Of a DNA stretch of 64,000 nucleotides, positions 55,422 through 64,000 are shown in pieces. Under the pieces are notes generated by a model. It searched no databases, was not told where the DNA came from, and worked only from the letters and a program-made list of their open reading frames with translations. Origin of the DNA: Psychrobacter sp. P2G3 (lineage in GTDB: Bacteria > Pseudomonadota > Gammaproteobacteria > Pseudomonadales > Moraxellaceae). The position numbers and the translations under genes were made by a program. Each line of letters opens with the position of its first letter. The stretch's first letter is position 1. The stretch is taken from assembly GCF_001593285.1 (NCBI RefSeq), contig NZ_CP012529.1, forward strand, positions 1,674,001-1,738,000. The letters run 5' to 3'.

Positions 55422-55619
55422 TTATTGGTCGATTGCGGCTTTCAGTTGTCGGATAACGGCACTTAATAACATCTCATCAATCTCAGTTAGCTCGTTCAGT
55501 CCGTAATCATAAGTTTTTAAGATCATTGCTTTTTGATCTCGAGTAAGATGCAGTGTAATATCACCATCTTTTATCATTCCTCGATAATCTTCTAGCGTTA
55601 CTTCTTTATCATTTTTCAT
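55422..55619 (-). CDS. Small hypothetical protein
   Basis: This is a 65-aa acidic protein from ATG 55619 (MKNDKEVTLEDYRGMIKDGD), chosen because AGGAGG lies 6-8 nt upstream; an earlier TTG would overlap that site. The strong ribosome site and a 21-nt gap to the DUF3482 GTPase gene argue for a real gene in the same operon. It is predicted alpha-helical with no membrane segment. Family is not recognised. Confidence 0.7.
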   Translation of the reverse strand: MKNDKEVTLEDYRGMIKDGDITLHLTRDQKAMILKTYDYGLNELTEIDEMLLSAVIRQLKAAIDQ

Positions 55620-55765
55620 GTCCAACCTCCTCTTGACTGTCGATCAGGCAAATACTGTATTAAAAACCACTCTTTTTCATACAGATACATCCTCATCTAT
55701 AAGCCATTGTAACCAAACGCCCTTATAGGGTCTATATAAGCGATGTTATTGCTAATCAGTCAGTT

Positions 55766-56749
55766 TTAAGCGGCACTAGGTGGGCGAAACAACACTTTCA
55801 ACTTGTTCTTTAATCCTCTGGCACGGAAGAAGCGTTGCCACATACGATAAAAGACGCCAAATATTAGGCTAATAATATTATCGTGACTGGCTTCACCTAC
55901 TGCGCCATATTTCACTGGGTTATTAACCGTATCTTCTTCTACGTAAGTGCCAAACCAACGATCAAAAAGTATAATAACGCCACCATAGTTTTGGTCGATA
56001 TAGTCGCCATTGGTACCATGATGCGCACGGTGGTTGGATGGAGTATCAAAAATATATTCAACCCACCTAGGGAATTTACCGACCGTTTCAGTATGAATAA
56101 AGAATTGATAAATCAGATCAAGCGCGTAGAAGAAGAAAACCCACACCGGATGGACGCCAAGTAGCATAAGCGGGACAAAGAATAACCACCAGCCTGTGAT
56201 TGAGTACAATAAACTTTGGCGCATAGCCGTTGATAAGTTCATTTGATCGTCGGAGTGATGTACCACATGCGCTGACCAAAACCAGTTGACACGATGTGAG
56301 CTACGATGGAACCAGTAATAGCAGAACTCGACCGCGACAAATATAGGAATGGCCGTTAGCCATGTGACTTCAATCGTAAACAAGCGATATTGATATAACC
56401 ACAAGCAAATAGGCAGCACGACAAGTGCTTGAATAATCAGCTCAAAGCCTAAATAAGAGCCACCTAAGCTAAAGTTGGTCATGGCACGACGCCAACCAAA
56501 GGCAGAACCACGCCCACGCTTAGATTGATAAAACCATTCCGCTAAAAACAGTAAGAAAAACGGTCCACCTGCCAGCGGCAATAGCCACTCTTGCCAATGT
56601 GCAGGTAAGATACTCGCCAGCATGGGCTGCCAAGACTCAGGTGCGATGGCTAAGATACTCTGATTGAGTGTCTCTTTGTAAGCATCTAAGGTCTGCCCGT
56701 ACTTGCCTAAACTTATTAGACCGTTACTACTATTATCTGTCATTGCCAT
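55766..56749 (-). CDS. Sterol desaturase/fatty acid hydroxylase family membrane enzyme
   Basis: This 327-aa protein has about five membrane helices and the di-iron histidine boxes HRSSH (148-152), HVVHH (161-165) and HRAHHG (239-244). NSDIGGV-type surroundings (NGDYIDQNYGGVIILFDRWFGTY) are typical of the superfamily. It should hydroxylate or desaturate a lipid-like substrate using O2 and an electron donor; which lipid is not known (alkylglycerol monooxygenase-like or carotenoid/fatty acid hydroxylase are options). It lies between the DUF2868 and DUF3482 genes on the same strand. ATG 56749 is chosen; an ATG two codons later is equivalent. Confidence 0.9.
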   Translation of the reverse strand: MAMTDNSSNGLISLGKYGQTLDAYKETLNQSILAIAPESWQPMLASILPAHWQEWLLPLAGGPFFLLFLAEWFYQSKRGRGSAFGWRRAMTNFSLGGSYLGFELIIQALVVLPICLWLYQYRLFTIEVTWLTAIPIFVAVEFCYYWFHRSSHRVNWFWSAHVVHHSDDQMNLSTAMRQSLLYSITGWWLFFVPLMLLGVHPVWVFFFYALDLIYQFFIHTETVGKFPRWVEYIFDTPSNHRAHHGTNGDYIDQNYGGVIILFDRWFGTYVEEDTVNNPVKYGAVGEASHDNIISLIFGVFYRMWQRFFRARGLKNKLKVLFRPPSAA

Positions 56750-56973
56750 AACATCCTACCGCATATCTACCATTGTGGTCATCCTTGACTCTTTAATATA
56801 AGCTTGACGCCTTACAAAATCAGCATAGCTTATGAACGCATGCGTCATCTGCAGTCGGTCTTATATAAAAATGATATAGGATAGGGCTGCTGGTATGGAT
56901 TTTTTGCAGCATCTGTCTACGCAGGCACAGTAAGCAAAGAAAATTTATATCAATAGCACCTCATAATGAACCA

Positions 56974-58383
56974 CTATGAATGATTCTCTACCAAGCCAAT
57001 ATTACGTGCGGATAATGCCGTTTGCCATTGTTGATAACGGACATCCTGATGCGATTGAGGAGATTTTAGATCAGTAGCCACTACAGATGTTGAGATATCA
57101 TTGATATCGGCGCTATCCGTTCTGTCATTATTTAACAATTGAACGATAAGGCCGTGTTTTGCATGAGTAGCAATGCGGTCAAGCTTGCGCAATGTGCCAC
57201 GATCGGGCAATGCCTGGCTATGAATACCTAGCAATACTTGTACTGGATTTTTATCTAAATAAGTTGTTAGGCGATCCATATCATCACGATCGTCAACGAT
57301 ACCGAAATTTTCAACCTCACTATCACTATTAGTATCGTTAAGACCTACTTGCCACCAATGATCCTGCTCTGATGGATACTCAAGTAGTGCAACCAGCTTT
57401 TTGCCAGCACTAACGCTCGCCTTTGGTGCTACCGGTGCTGGCGCTTCATTGAAGTCATCGGCATCTACTACTTGACGCTGCCAAAAGTTAATAATCTTTT
57501 GATAATAGGGGAGTTTGATATCCAAGCGCATTTTTTTGCGGCGAAACATTAGCGCACAAAATGCCCAAGCGATCGCACGCGGGATGATACCATACATAAT
57601 TAGGCTACCAATTAACAAGCCTGCCCATTGCCGCGCGACAGATAATGGCATAGCATCTGTTACGAGTCGGCTCTGCACAATAGCAGCATTGTCCGGCACA
57701 TCAAAACCAACCATACTTGGTAGCCAGCCAAGCACTTGGGTCAAGCTAATCAGCGCCTGATCTGATAATAACGTCGACTCCCAGCTAAAACTATACTGAC
57801 GTACAATCAATAGAAAAATGATCGCAAACATCATTCCTGTCAACGTTGCCAGCCACAATTGATGACTAAACCGACCTAGATACCAGCGCATCCCGCTATG
57901 CTGCAATTGACGCTCGTACAATTCCACTGCCGCCTTGGTGACATCGTCCTTACCGCGTATCAGATAACTAGGACTAACAAAGTTTGCAAACCAACTGGGA
58001 GACTGGCGACCTTGATTAATCAGCGTCATCACTAGCCAGCCACCGAGCATAAGTGTATGAAAACCCAGCAGACAAACCAACACATAGAAGAAATTAACAA
58101 CATTGGTCTGCAATAAAGTAAACAAGCCCAAAAATCCTGAAACGCACCACACGACACTCATGACTATCATGATGCCTTTGATACGGCCGTCAATTTTCCC
58201 TAACACCCGTGCAAGATTGCCATTGCTGTCGATACGCGAAGCTCGACGATGTAGCTTTTGAATCGGCTTACCGTCTTCTACCTGTAGTTTTTCAGTCACC
58301 AATAAAGGATCAGTTGTGAAGACATGCTGCTGAGTCTCAAGCGTACGTACCAGCTCAGTTAATTGGTCTTGGGGTGATAGCAT
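56974..58383 (-). CDS. DUF2868 membrane protein
   Basis: This 469-aa protein has an N-terminal cytoplasmic part (1-75) and four or five membrane helices (about 78-105, 112-138, 182-212, 255-290). A C-terminal cytoplasmic domain follows (about 310-469), with VALLEYPSEQDHW and DLDR-type stretches that may mimic a nucleotide-binding fold. DUF2868 proteins occur next to DUF3482 GTPases. Here they share a strand but are parted by a lipid hydroxylase gene and a small gene. The cellular role is not established. Confidence 0.82.
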   Translation of the reverse strand: MLSPQDQLTELVRTLETQQHVFTTDPLLVTEKLQVEDGKPIQKLHRRASRIDSNGNLARVLGKIDGRIKGIMIVMSVVWCVSGFLGLFTLLQTNVVNFFYVLVCLLGFHTLMLGGWLVMTLINQGRQSPSWFANFVSPSYLIRGKDDVTKAAVELYERQLQHSGMRWYLGRFSHQLWLATLTGMMFAIIFLLIVRQYSFSWESTLLSDQALISLTQVLGWLPSMVGFDVPDNAAIVQSRLVTDAMPLSVARQWAGLLIGSLIMYGIIPRAIAWAFCALMFRRKKMRLDIKLPYYQKIINFWQRQVVDADDFNEAPAPVAPKASVSAGKKLVALLEYPSEQDHWWQVGLNDTNSDSEVENFGIVDDRDDMDRLTTYLDKNPVQVLLGIHSQALPDRGTLRKLDRIATHAKHGLIVQLLNNDRTDSADINDISTSVVATDLKSPQSHQDVRYQQWQTALSARNIGLVENHS

Positions 58384-58676
58384 GGTGGGGAGATATCCGT
58401 GTCAGTAAAACAAACATTAGGTCATTTAAATGAATAGTTATTCAAGCGTATTGTAGCGTATTTGGCAAGATTATTATTTGTGATTATCCATGCTTATCTA
58501 GGCAAAAATAAATAGTATTTTTACTTTGAGGTGCGGATGGAATAGTGCAGACAATAGGACTATTTATAAAAAATTAATGATACTCATCAAGTATTTATCG
58601 CCTATTTCTTGGTAACATGTTCATTTAATTAGAAAAACGCATTTAACATTGTGCTGATTTTTAGCAAGGAGAAATA

Positions 58677-59063
58677 ATGTCTAGAACCATCAGCAAACTA
58701 GCAAAAGAAATAGGTATCAATATAGAAACTGTCCGTTTTTATGAGCGTAAAGGACTAATTAAACAACCTATTAAACCTATGCAAGGTTATAGGCAGTATC
58801 CAATAGAGACGGTAAATAGGATTCGTTTTATTAGACGTTCTCAAGAATTAGGATTCACATTAAGAGAAATAGAGAGTCTACTTTCACTTAATGATAACCC
58901 TTGTAGACAAGTCGAAGAGCTAGCGAAAAAAAAGTTAATGGCTGTTCAAACCAAACAAGCTGATTTACTTCTTTTAGAAAAGGCGCTCTTAGAGCATATA
59001 GACCGATGCCAAAATAACAAAGATGATACTTGTTGTCCTATCATTGACTCTTTACAACCGTAG
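58677..59063 (+). CDS. merR: Mercuric resistance regulator MerR
   Basis: This 128-aa MerR protein has an N-terminal HTH (SKLAKEIGINIETVRFYERKG) and Cys76, Cys111 and Cys120. The spacings of 35 and 9 equal those of the Hg-binding cysteines Cys82, Cys117 and Cys126 of Tn501 MerR. An extra Cys119 makes a CC pair. AAGGAG lies before the ATG. Unlike the classical transposon operons, merR reads in the same direction as merPFA and sits upstream of the operator, so the operator at 59155 controls the structural genes. Confidence 0.92.
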   Translation: MSRTISKLAKEIGINIETVRFYERKGLIKQPIKPMQGYRQYPIETVNRIRFIRRSQELGFTLREIESLLSLNDNPCRQVEELAKKKLMAVQTKQADLLLLEKALLEHIDRCQNNKDDTCCPIIDSLQP

Positions 59064-59154
59064 CAAATCAATGTTGTTCTGAATAAAATTCATCTCATCA
59101 AACCCATACTAAACACGGTCAACAATATATTTTATTAATTTACCAAAGAATCTA

Positions 59155-59186
59155 TTGACTCCGTACCTAGGTACATAGAATACACT
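59155..59186 (+). promoter_or_regulatory. mer operator/promoter
   Basis: TTGACTCCGTACCTAGGTAC (59155-59174) closely matches the mer promoter dyad (TTGACTCCGTACATGAGTAC in the classical operon). A -10 TACACT follows after a 20-bp spacer (59181-59186), typical of MerR control. merP starts 28 nt downstream. Confidence 0.85.
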
Positions 59187-59213
59187 TGTGTCATAACTTA
59201 ACGAGGTATTTAT

Positions 59214-59453
59214 ATGGAGCAGAAACAATCAAACCTTCTGATGACGGTTAAGCTTGACGTACCAACAATGAACTGTGTGACATGCCCGATAACAGTCACA
59301 CATTCACTAAAGAATGTCGATGGTGTTAAAAAAGCCGAAGTCACTTATAGAACTAAATCGGCTGTGATTATATATGATGACACCAAAACCAACGCAGAAA
59401 CCTTAATGAAAGCAACAACCAATGCGGGTTATCCGTCTACATTAAGAAGATGA
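59214..59453 (+). CDS. merP: MerP-like mercury-binding protein without signal peptide
   Basis: This 79-aa HMA-fold protein has the MNCVTCP motif (Cys20 and Cys23 by count) and GVKKAEVTYRTKSAVIIYDD, close to MerP. Normal MerP has an N-terminal Sec signal and works in the periplasm. Here the residues before the domain (MEQKQSNLLMTV) are hydrophilic, so it should remain in the cytoplasm. CGAGG precedes the ATG. It may hand Hg2+ to MerA, which here lacks its own N-terminal HMA domain. The merF frame follows directly after its TGA, in the same frame. Confidence 0.85.
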   Translation: MEQKQSNLLMTVKLDVPTMNCVTCPITVTHSLKNVDGVKKAEVTYRTKSAVIIYDDTKTNAETLMKATTNAGYPSTLRR

Positions 59454-59462
59454 ATTTTAACT

Positions 59463-59711
59463 AGGGATAAAGATACATTATTATTCCGATTTGGAATTAT
59501 AAGCACCATAATTGTCGCTTTGTGCTGTTTTACTCCTATTCTTGTCATTTTATTAGGTGCTGTAGGTCTTGCTTCTTTAACAGGATATTTGGACATTGTT
59601 TTACTTCCGGCACTAGCATTTTTTGTCGTACTTACCATTTACGCACTGTATAAAAAAAATTCAACAGATAAAAACCTCTGTAATAATGATAAAAAAAAGG
59701 ATGAAAAATGA
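59463..59711 (+). pseudogene. merF: MerF-like mercury transporter lacking a normal start codon
   Basis: The frame reads DKDTLLFRFGIISTIIVALC continuing CFTPILVILLGAVGLASLTG, then YLDIVLLPALAFFVVLTIYA, an almost full MerF with both membrane helices and the first Cys pair. The codon where the family has its ATG (59463-59465) is AGG. The only usual alternative, TTG at 59520, would remove the first helix. ATT at 59454, right after the merP stop, could serve through coupling. The second vicinal Cys pair of MerF is reduced to one Cys (LCNN). It overlaps merA by 4 nt (ATGA). It may be weakly expressed or dead. Confidence 0.7.
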
Positions 59712-61150
59712 TTAATGATGAAGTTTACACATCAGATGTTACTGATATAAAGGTAGCCATGCATATAGCTATCGTTGGCAGTGGCTCAGGTGCTTTTGCT
59801 AGTGCTATTAAAATGGTAGAGCTTGGAGCAAGAGTAACCATGATTGAAGGTGCTAAAGTGGTTGGTGGATCTTGTGTCAATACAGGTTGCGTGCCATCAA
59901 AAATACTTATTCGTGCTGCACAATTAGCGCATCAGCAACGAGATAATCCATTTAAAGGACTAAAAAACAGTCACCCTCAAGTAAACCGTTCTCTAATCGC
60001 TCAACAACAGACTGCACTTGTCGATGAATTACGTGATACCAAGTACATTAGTATTTTAGAGTCAAATCCAGCAATAACCTTATTAAAAGGTTACGCACGC
60101 TTCGAAAATGAAAATACGTTGCTTATAAAAAAGCCTGATGGTTCAGAAAAAGAACTTCGCGCAGACCGTATTTTAATTGCAACGGGTGCTACACCGACTA
60201 TCCCACCAATTAATGGTTTAGCAGACACCCCGTATTGGACATCTACAGAAGCTTTATTTGCTGAAGAATTGCCAGAGAGCTTACTAGTAATCGGCTCATC
60301 GGTTATTGCCCTAGAAATTGCCCAAGCCTATCATCGTTTAGGGTGTAGTGTGACTATATTGGCACGCCATACGTTGTTGTATGCAGAAGAGCCTTTATTA
60401 GGCGAGAGATTAACAGAGTGTTTTGAAAGAGAGGGTATTCGAGTATTAAATAACACTCAAGCAAGCAGCGTCAGCTACGATGGAAAATCCTTTTCATTAG
60501 ATACAAATGAAGGCGTTTTAAGCGCTGAGAGGTTACTTATTGCTACTGGTCGTCACGCAAATACAGCTCAGCTCGGATTAGAGAACGTAGGTGTTGCGAT
60601 ACAAAAAAATGGAGCTGTTATAGTCAATGATAAAATGGAAACATCAACAGCTAATATTTATGCTGTAGGTGATTGCTCTAACATGCCTCAATATGTTTAT
60701 GTAGCAGCTGCAGCAGGTACTAAGGCAGGTATCAATATGATGGGTGGTGATGCAAGGCTAGATTTATCCACGATGCCTGCGGTTATCTTTACAGATCCAC
60801 AAGTCGCAACAGTTGGATTAACTGAAACTCAGGCGCTAAACGCAGGATTTGAAGTGATTAGTCGAGTGTTAGATATGGAAAATGTGCCTAGAGCATTAGT
60901 TAATTTTGAAACAGATGGATTTATCAAACTGGTCGCTGACAAACCAACAGGTAAAATCCTTGGCGCACAAATACTCGCTCATGAAGGTGGGGAGTTAATT
61001 CAAAGCGCTGCACTCGCTATTCGTAACAATATGACAGTAGATGACTTCGCAGGACAGCTATTTCCATATTTAACGATGGTCGAAGGTTTAAAGCTATGTG
61101 CACAAACTTTTAGCAAGGATATTAAAGAACTATCATGCTGCGCGGGATAA
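59708..61150 (+). CDS. merA: Mercuric reductase MerA (no N-terminal HMA domain)
   Basis: This 480-aa flavin disulfide reductase has the FAD motif IAIVGSGSGAFASA (20-33), the redox pair Cys56 and Cys61 in GGSCVNTGCVPSK, a NAD(P)H Rossmann domain (VIGSSVIALEIAQAYHRLG), YAVGDCSNMP, the dimer interface, and the C-terminal vicinal cysteines 477-478 (ELSCCAG) that pass Hg2+ to the active site. It reduces Hg2+ to Hg0 with NADPH. The HMA extension of Tn501-type MerA is absent; merP upstream supplies a free HMA domain. AAAGGATG precedes the ATG. The translation start overlaps merF, so it is the last gene of the operon. Confidence 0.94.
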   Translation: MINDEVYTSDVTDIKVAMHIAIVGSGSGAFASAIKMVELGARVTMIEGAKVVGGSCVNTGCVPSKILIRAAQLAHQQRDNPFKGLKNSHPQVNRSLIAQQQTALVDELRDTKYISILESNPAITLLKGYARFENENTLLIKKPDGSEKELRADRILIATGATPTIPPINGLADTPYWTSTEALFAEELPESLLVIGSSVIALEIAQAYHRLGCSVTILARHTLLYAEEPLLGERLTECFEREGIRVLNNTQASSVSYDGKSFSLDTNEGVLSAERLLIATGRHANTAQLGLENVGVAIQKNGAVIVNDKMETSTANIYAVGDCSNMPQYVYVAAAAGTKAGINMMGGDARLDLSTMPAVIFTDPQVATVGLTETQALNAGFEVISRVLDMENVPRALVNFETDGFIKLVADKPTGKILGAQILAHEGGELIQSAALAIRNNMTVDDFAGQLFPYLTMVEGLKLCAQTFSKDIKELSCCAG

Positions 61151-61366
61151 CCTCATACGGCTAACAGACGTTACCCCGTATCTATTTTTCACCACTATCA
61201 ATACTATTAGGCCTGTTAAACGTTGTATAAAATCGAGTTTTTATTGTCTTTCTTCATAAATTGTCTCTAATTATCTGCCATACAGTATGCTATGTTAAAG
61301 ATAACAATAGCGTTCATACTGAATTAAGTTAAAGAAGAATAATGAAATTGAAAAGGAAGATGCCAT

Positions 61367-62122
61367 ATGGACAATAAAACCTATCTTATCATCGGCGGGA
61401 CTGGGGGCATTGGTCAAGCGATGGTCAGACAGCTGGTACAAGCGACTGCTAATGAAAAAAGCAGCATTAAAGTCTTTGCCACTTACCATAGAAGCGTTCC
61501 CGACTTTGAAGCGGATAATCTACATTGGTTACAAATGGATGTCAGCGATGAGAACAGTATCAAACAAGCTGCCGACGATATTAAGCAGCAGAGCACGCAT
61601 CTTGATTGGGTGATTAACTGTGTGGGGCTGCTACATACTGAAAAATCACAGCCTGAGAAAGCACTTCGGCAAGTTGAAACGAAATTTTTCTTACAAAATA
61701 TGCAAATCAATGCATTAGCAGGCTTACTGATAGCCAAGCATATTAGGCCGCTACTTGCTAAAGCGGAACGCAGTGCTGATAAACCTGCAATATTCGCGAC
61801 TATATCAGCGCGTGTGGGCAGTATCAGTGACAATCAGCTGGGCGGCTGGTATAGCTATAGAATGAGTAAGGCTGCACTAAATATGGGTATGAAAAACCTA
61901 AGCATAGAATGGGGACGCTCATTAAAAGACGTGTGCATAGTGGTCATGCAACCAGGTACGGTCAACACGCAACTGTCTGCACCATTTCAGGGTAATGTCG
62001 CTGATGGGCAATTATTCTCGCCAGCCTATAGCACAGAATGTCTATTGGAAGTTCTGTCAAACATGACTGCTACCCAATCTGGGAGTTTTGTCGACTGGGC
62101 AGGGGAGTCAATTCCTTGGTAA
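61367..62122 (+). CDS. SDR-family oxidoreductase (C-factor-like)
   Basis: This 251-aa short-chain dehydrogenase/reductase has the cofactor motif YLIIGGTGGIGQAM (6-19), NCVG at the NNAG position, the catalytic serine near ISARVGS and YSYRMSKAALNM (Tyr-x3-Lys). GGAAG lies before the ATG. C-factor/CsgA-like SDRs form this branch; the substrate is unknown. It is transcribed alone and ends at a strong hairpin shared with the convergent prpD. Confidence 0.88.
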   Translation: MDNKTYLIIGGTGGIGQAMVRQLVQATANEKSSIKVFATYHRSVPDFEADNLHWLQMDVSDENSIKQAADDIKQQSTHLDWVINCVGLLHTEKSQPEKALRQVETKFFLQNMQINALAGLLIAKHIRPLLAKAERSADKPAIFATISARVGSISDNQLGGWYSYRMSKAALNMGMKNLSIEWGRSLKDVCIVVMQPGTVNTQLSAPFQGNVADGQLFSPAYSTECLLEVLSNMTATQSGSFVDWAGESIPW

Positions 62123-62156
62123 AGTGGGATCTGAAAAATTAAATTATTAAAACAAA

Positions 62157-62196
62157 AAAAGAGTGTGTCATGATTCAGTCAATGACACACTCTTTT
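62157..62196. terminator. Bidirectional terminator between SDR gene and prpD
   Basis: A perfect 15-bp stem, AAAAGAGTGTGTCAT (62157-62171)/ATGACACACTCTTTT (62182-62196), with a 10-nt loop lies between convergent genes. Confidence 0.93.
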
Positions 62197-62239
62197 GATT
62201 TATAGAAGTCTGTTCCATAAAACCTCAATTAATCATCGT

Positions 62240-63739
62240 CTAGTTAATGACAAATAAGTCCATAAATTCATTAACAGGCGTTTGCTCTAATTGAGCTTGG
62301 TCATCGCACAGCTCAATGATTTCGTCACAACGACTTTCGATAAAGCGGGTAGCCAGACTGGATCGAAACTTCGCTTCTAGCACAGGGATGCCTTCTTCAC
62401 GGCGTCGCTTGTGACCAATAGGATATTCAACAGCAACTTTATCGGTACTGGTGCCATCTTTAAAGAAGATTTGAATCGCATTGGCAATAGAGCGCTTGCT
62501 TGGATCGTGATAGTCTGCTGAGTAGCGCTCGTCCTCTTCTACCACCATTTTGCTACGCAGCTCATCAATTGATAGATGCTGCTCATGATAGTCATCTTCG
62601 TAGTTTTCTGCCATGAGATCGCCAGTTAATAGAGGGACGGCAACCATATACTGTAAGCAGTGGTCACGATCGGCAGGATTGGCAAGCGCACCCTCTTTTG
62701 AGATAATTCGAATCGCCGAGTCATGCGTGGTGAGAACGATTTTCTCAATATCATCGATTCTATCTTCAATGCGTGGATGCAGAATGACTGCGGCCTCACA
62801 GGCGGTTTGTGCATGGAATTCAGCAGGGAAACTTATCTTAAATAAAATATTTTCCATCACATAAGTACCAAAGTCACGCTGAAAGGTAAAACGACGCTCA
62901 TCTTCAGGTTTGAGTGCTAGGTCTTTATTGGTATGGCTAAATAGCACATCATAAAACCCCCATTGCGGGGCAGTTAACGCGCCAGGTATTCCCATCTCGC
63001 CACGACGCGTGATATCTACCAAGCGTACAGCACGGCTGGTTGCGTCACCTGCCGCCCATGATTTACGGCTACCAGCATTGGGTGCATGGCGATAGGTGCG
63101 TAACGCTTGGCCATCAACAAGTGCTTGTGAAATAGCCGCCATAATACGCTCGCGTGGCAGGTCATATAATTTGGCGACGACAGCTGTTGATGCTAATTTA
63201 ACTAAAAACACATGATCCAGCCCAACGCGGTTAAATGAGTTCTCAAGTGCTATTACACCCTGAATCTCATGCGCCATAATCATAGATTCAAGCACATCTC
63301 TTATGGTGAGTGCTTCGCGACCTTGGCTGACGTGTTGCTGACTGATATAGTCTGCTACTGCCAAGATACCGCCCAAGTTGTCTGAGGGATGCCCCCATTC
63401 GGCAGCAAGCCACGTATCATTATAATCAAGCCAGCGCACCATACAGCCAATATCAAAAGCGGCTTTGATGGGGTCTAATCGATGGGAAGTACCGGGGACG
63501 CGCGCGCCATTCGGCGTAATCTGATCAGCGCAATCGGGTCCTAGGTGTTTGGTACATTCAGGGAAGCGCAGTGCAAGTAAACCACAACCAAGCGTATCCA
63601 TCAGACAGTAGCGTGCGGTATTCCAAGCATCAGCACTATTTGGGGAGTCATCATCAATAGAGTAGTTGAGAACATAATCGGCAATTTTTTGAATCTCGTC
63701 GTCATATTCTGGACGGACATTGCTTTCTACATTAGACAT
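62240..63739 (-). CDS. prpD: 2-Methylcitrate dehydratase PrpD
   Basis: This 499-aa MmgE/PrpD-family protein has [20 protein letters not shown], the active-site region [70 protein letters not shown] and the C-terminal [23 protein letters not shown]. Length is normal. AAGGAAGAGG precedes the ATG. It dehydrates 2-methylcitrate in propionate use. The usual partners (prpB, prpC, acnD) are not in the window; they may follow upstream, beyond 64000. Confidence 0.93.
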   Translation of the reverse strand: MSNVESNVRPEYDDEIQKIADYVLNYSIDDDSPNSADAWNTARYCLMDTLGCGLLALRFPECTKHLGPDCADQITPNGARVPGTSHRLDPIKAAFDIGCMVRWLDYNDTWLAAEWGHPSDNLGGILAVADYISQQHVSQGREALTIRDVLESMIMAHEIQGVIALENSFNRVGLDHVFLVKLASTAVVAKLYDLPRERIMAAISQALVDGQALRTYRHAPNAGSRKSWAAGDATSRAVRLVDITRRGEMGIPGALTAPQWGFYDVLFSHTNKDLALKPEDERRFTFQRDFGTYVMENILFKISFPAEFHAQTACEAAVILHPRIEDRIDDIEKIVLTTHDSAIRIISKEGALANPADRDHCLQYMVAVPLLTGDLMAENYEDDYHEQHLSIDELRSKMVVEEDERYSADYHDPSKRSIANAIQIFFKDGTSTDKVAVEYPIGHKRRREEGIPVLEAKFRSSLATRFIESRCDEIIELCDDQAQLEQTPVNEFMDLFVIN

Positions 63740-64000
63740 AGTCGTTACCTCTTCCTTAAGTTAGCTACTTTTTTGACCATTGACCGTTTACCACGACCAC
63801 CGTTTTCACGATCATAGTCATGACTCAAAAGTAGCATACTCAATAGGTAACAACAGTGACATAGTGTAAAAGAACTTTGTAGTTTGAGCCCTTGTAATCT
63901 AAGGTTTTATTGTGAGTTTAATAACATACGACTTATCATATAAATATATCTAAGTCATCAAGTAGATTAAGCCTGCAATGAACATAAGGCTCAATATCAA
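63740..64000. other. Region upstream of prpD to the window edge
   Basis: No gene was seen. It holds the prpD ribosome site and presumably its promoter, in AT-rich sequence. Confidence 0.5.

Noticed and set aside
1..64000. CRISPR array, prophage or complete integrase gene
   Set aside because: No regularly spaced repeats, phage structural genes or tyrosine recombinase motifs were seen in the window.

Overview
The window looks like a chromosomal segment of a marine or cold-associated gammaproteobacterium of the Moraxellaceae, most likely Psychrobacter. The evidence is the moderately AT-rich sequence, the recC-recB-recD order, and the gene content (cstA with cory-CC-star and an ArsA-like ATPase, the DUF3482/DUF2868 pair, prpD). 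This assignment comes from family recognition, not from a search.

Region 1 (2-5960) holds a minus-strand catabolic cluster, with a divergent IclR regulator reading the other way. The cluster is an iron-type alcohol dehydrogenase, a CoA-acylating methylmalonate/malonate-semialdehyde dehydrogenase, and an NDP-forming acyl-CoA synthetase cut by the window edge. This matches the dddB-dddC-dddX gene set that degrades dimethylsulfoniopropionate (DMSP) in Psychrobacter.

Region 2 (about 6216-34803) looks like a 28.6-kb genomic island at the 3' end of an intact tRNA-Arg(CCT) gene (34804-34879, minus). A 15-nt copy of the tRNA 3' end lies at 6216-6230, next to a hairpin terminator that looks like the displaced tRNA terminator. 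The island carries hipBA, several decayed IS3-family elements, an IS-bracketed FAD-dependent dehydrogenase, a complete Tc toxin locus, a VIT-family transporter, a ferric-reductase-like pseudogene, a cadR/cadA metal efflux pair, and a RidA-like gene that lost its start codon at the tRNA junction. No integrase is visible.

The Tc locus (11303-28106) is the most unusual part. A fused TcB-TcC cocoon protein of 2402 aa ends in a variable toxin domain with a PD-(D/E)xK nuclease-like motif. It is followed by a 3154-aa TcA-like translocation subunit whose first 150 residues look like two ribosomal protein L7/L12 C-terminal domains in tandem.

Region 3 (34953-58383) is ordinary chromosome. It contains a ModA-like anchored protein, a hypothetical protein, recC-recB-recD, a hypoxanthine phosphoribosyltransferase, another hypothetical protein, cstA, a cory-CC-star protein, an ArsA/GET3-type ATPase, a DUF3482 GTPase, a small protein, a fatty acid hydroxylase-family enzyme and a DUF2868 membrane protein. 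The cstA start is preceded by a perfect 7-bp hairpin that displays the Shine-Dalgarno AAGGAG in its loop, which is the form of a CsrA binding site.

Region 4 (58677-64000) holds a compact mercury operon (merR, operator, merP without signal peptide, merF without a normal start codon, merA without an N-terminal HMA domain and without merT), then an SDR oxidoreductase and prpD.
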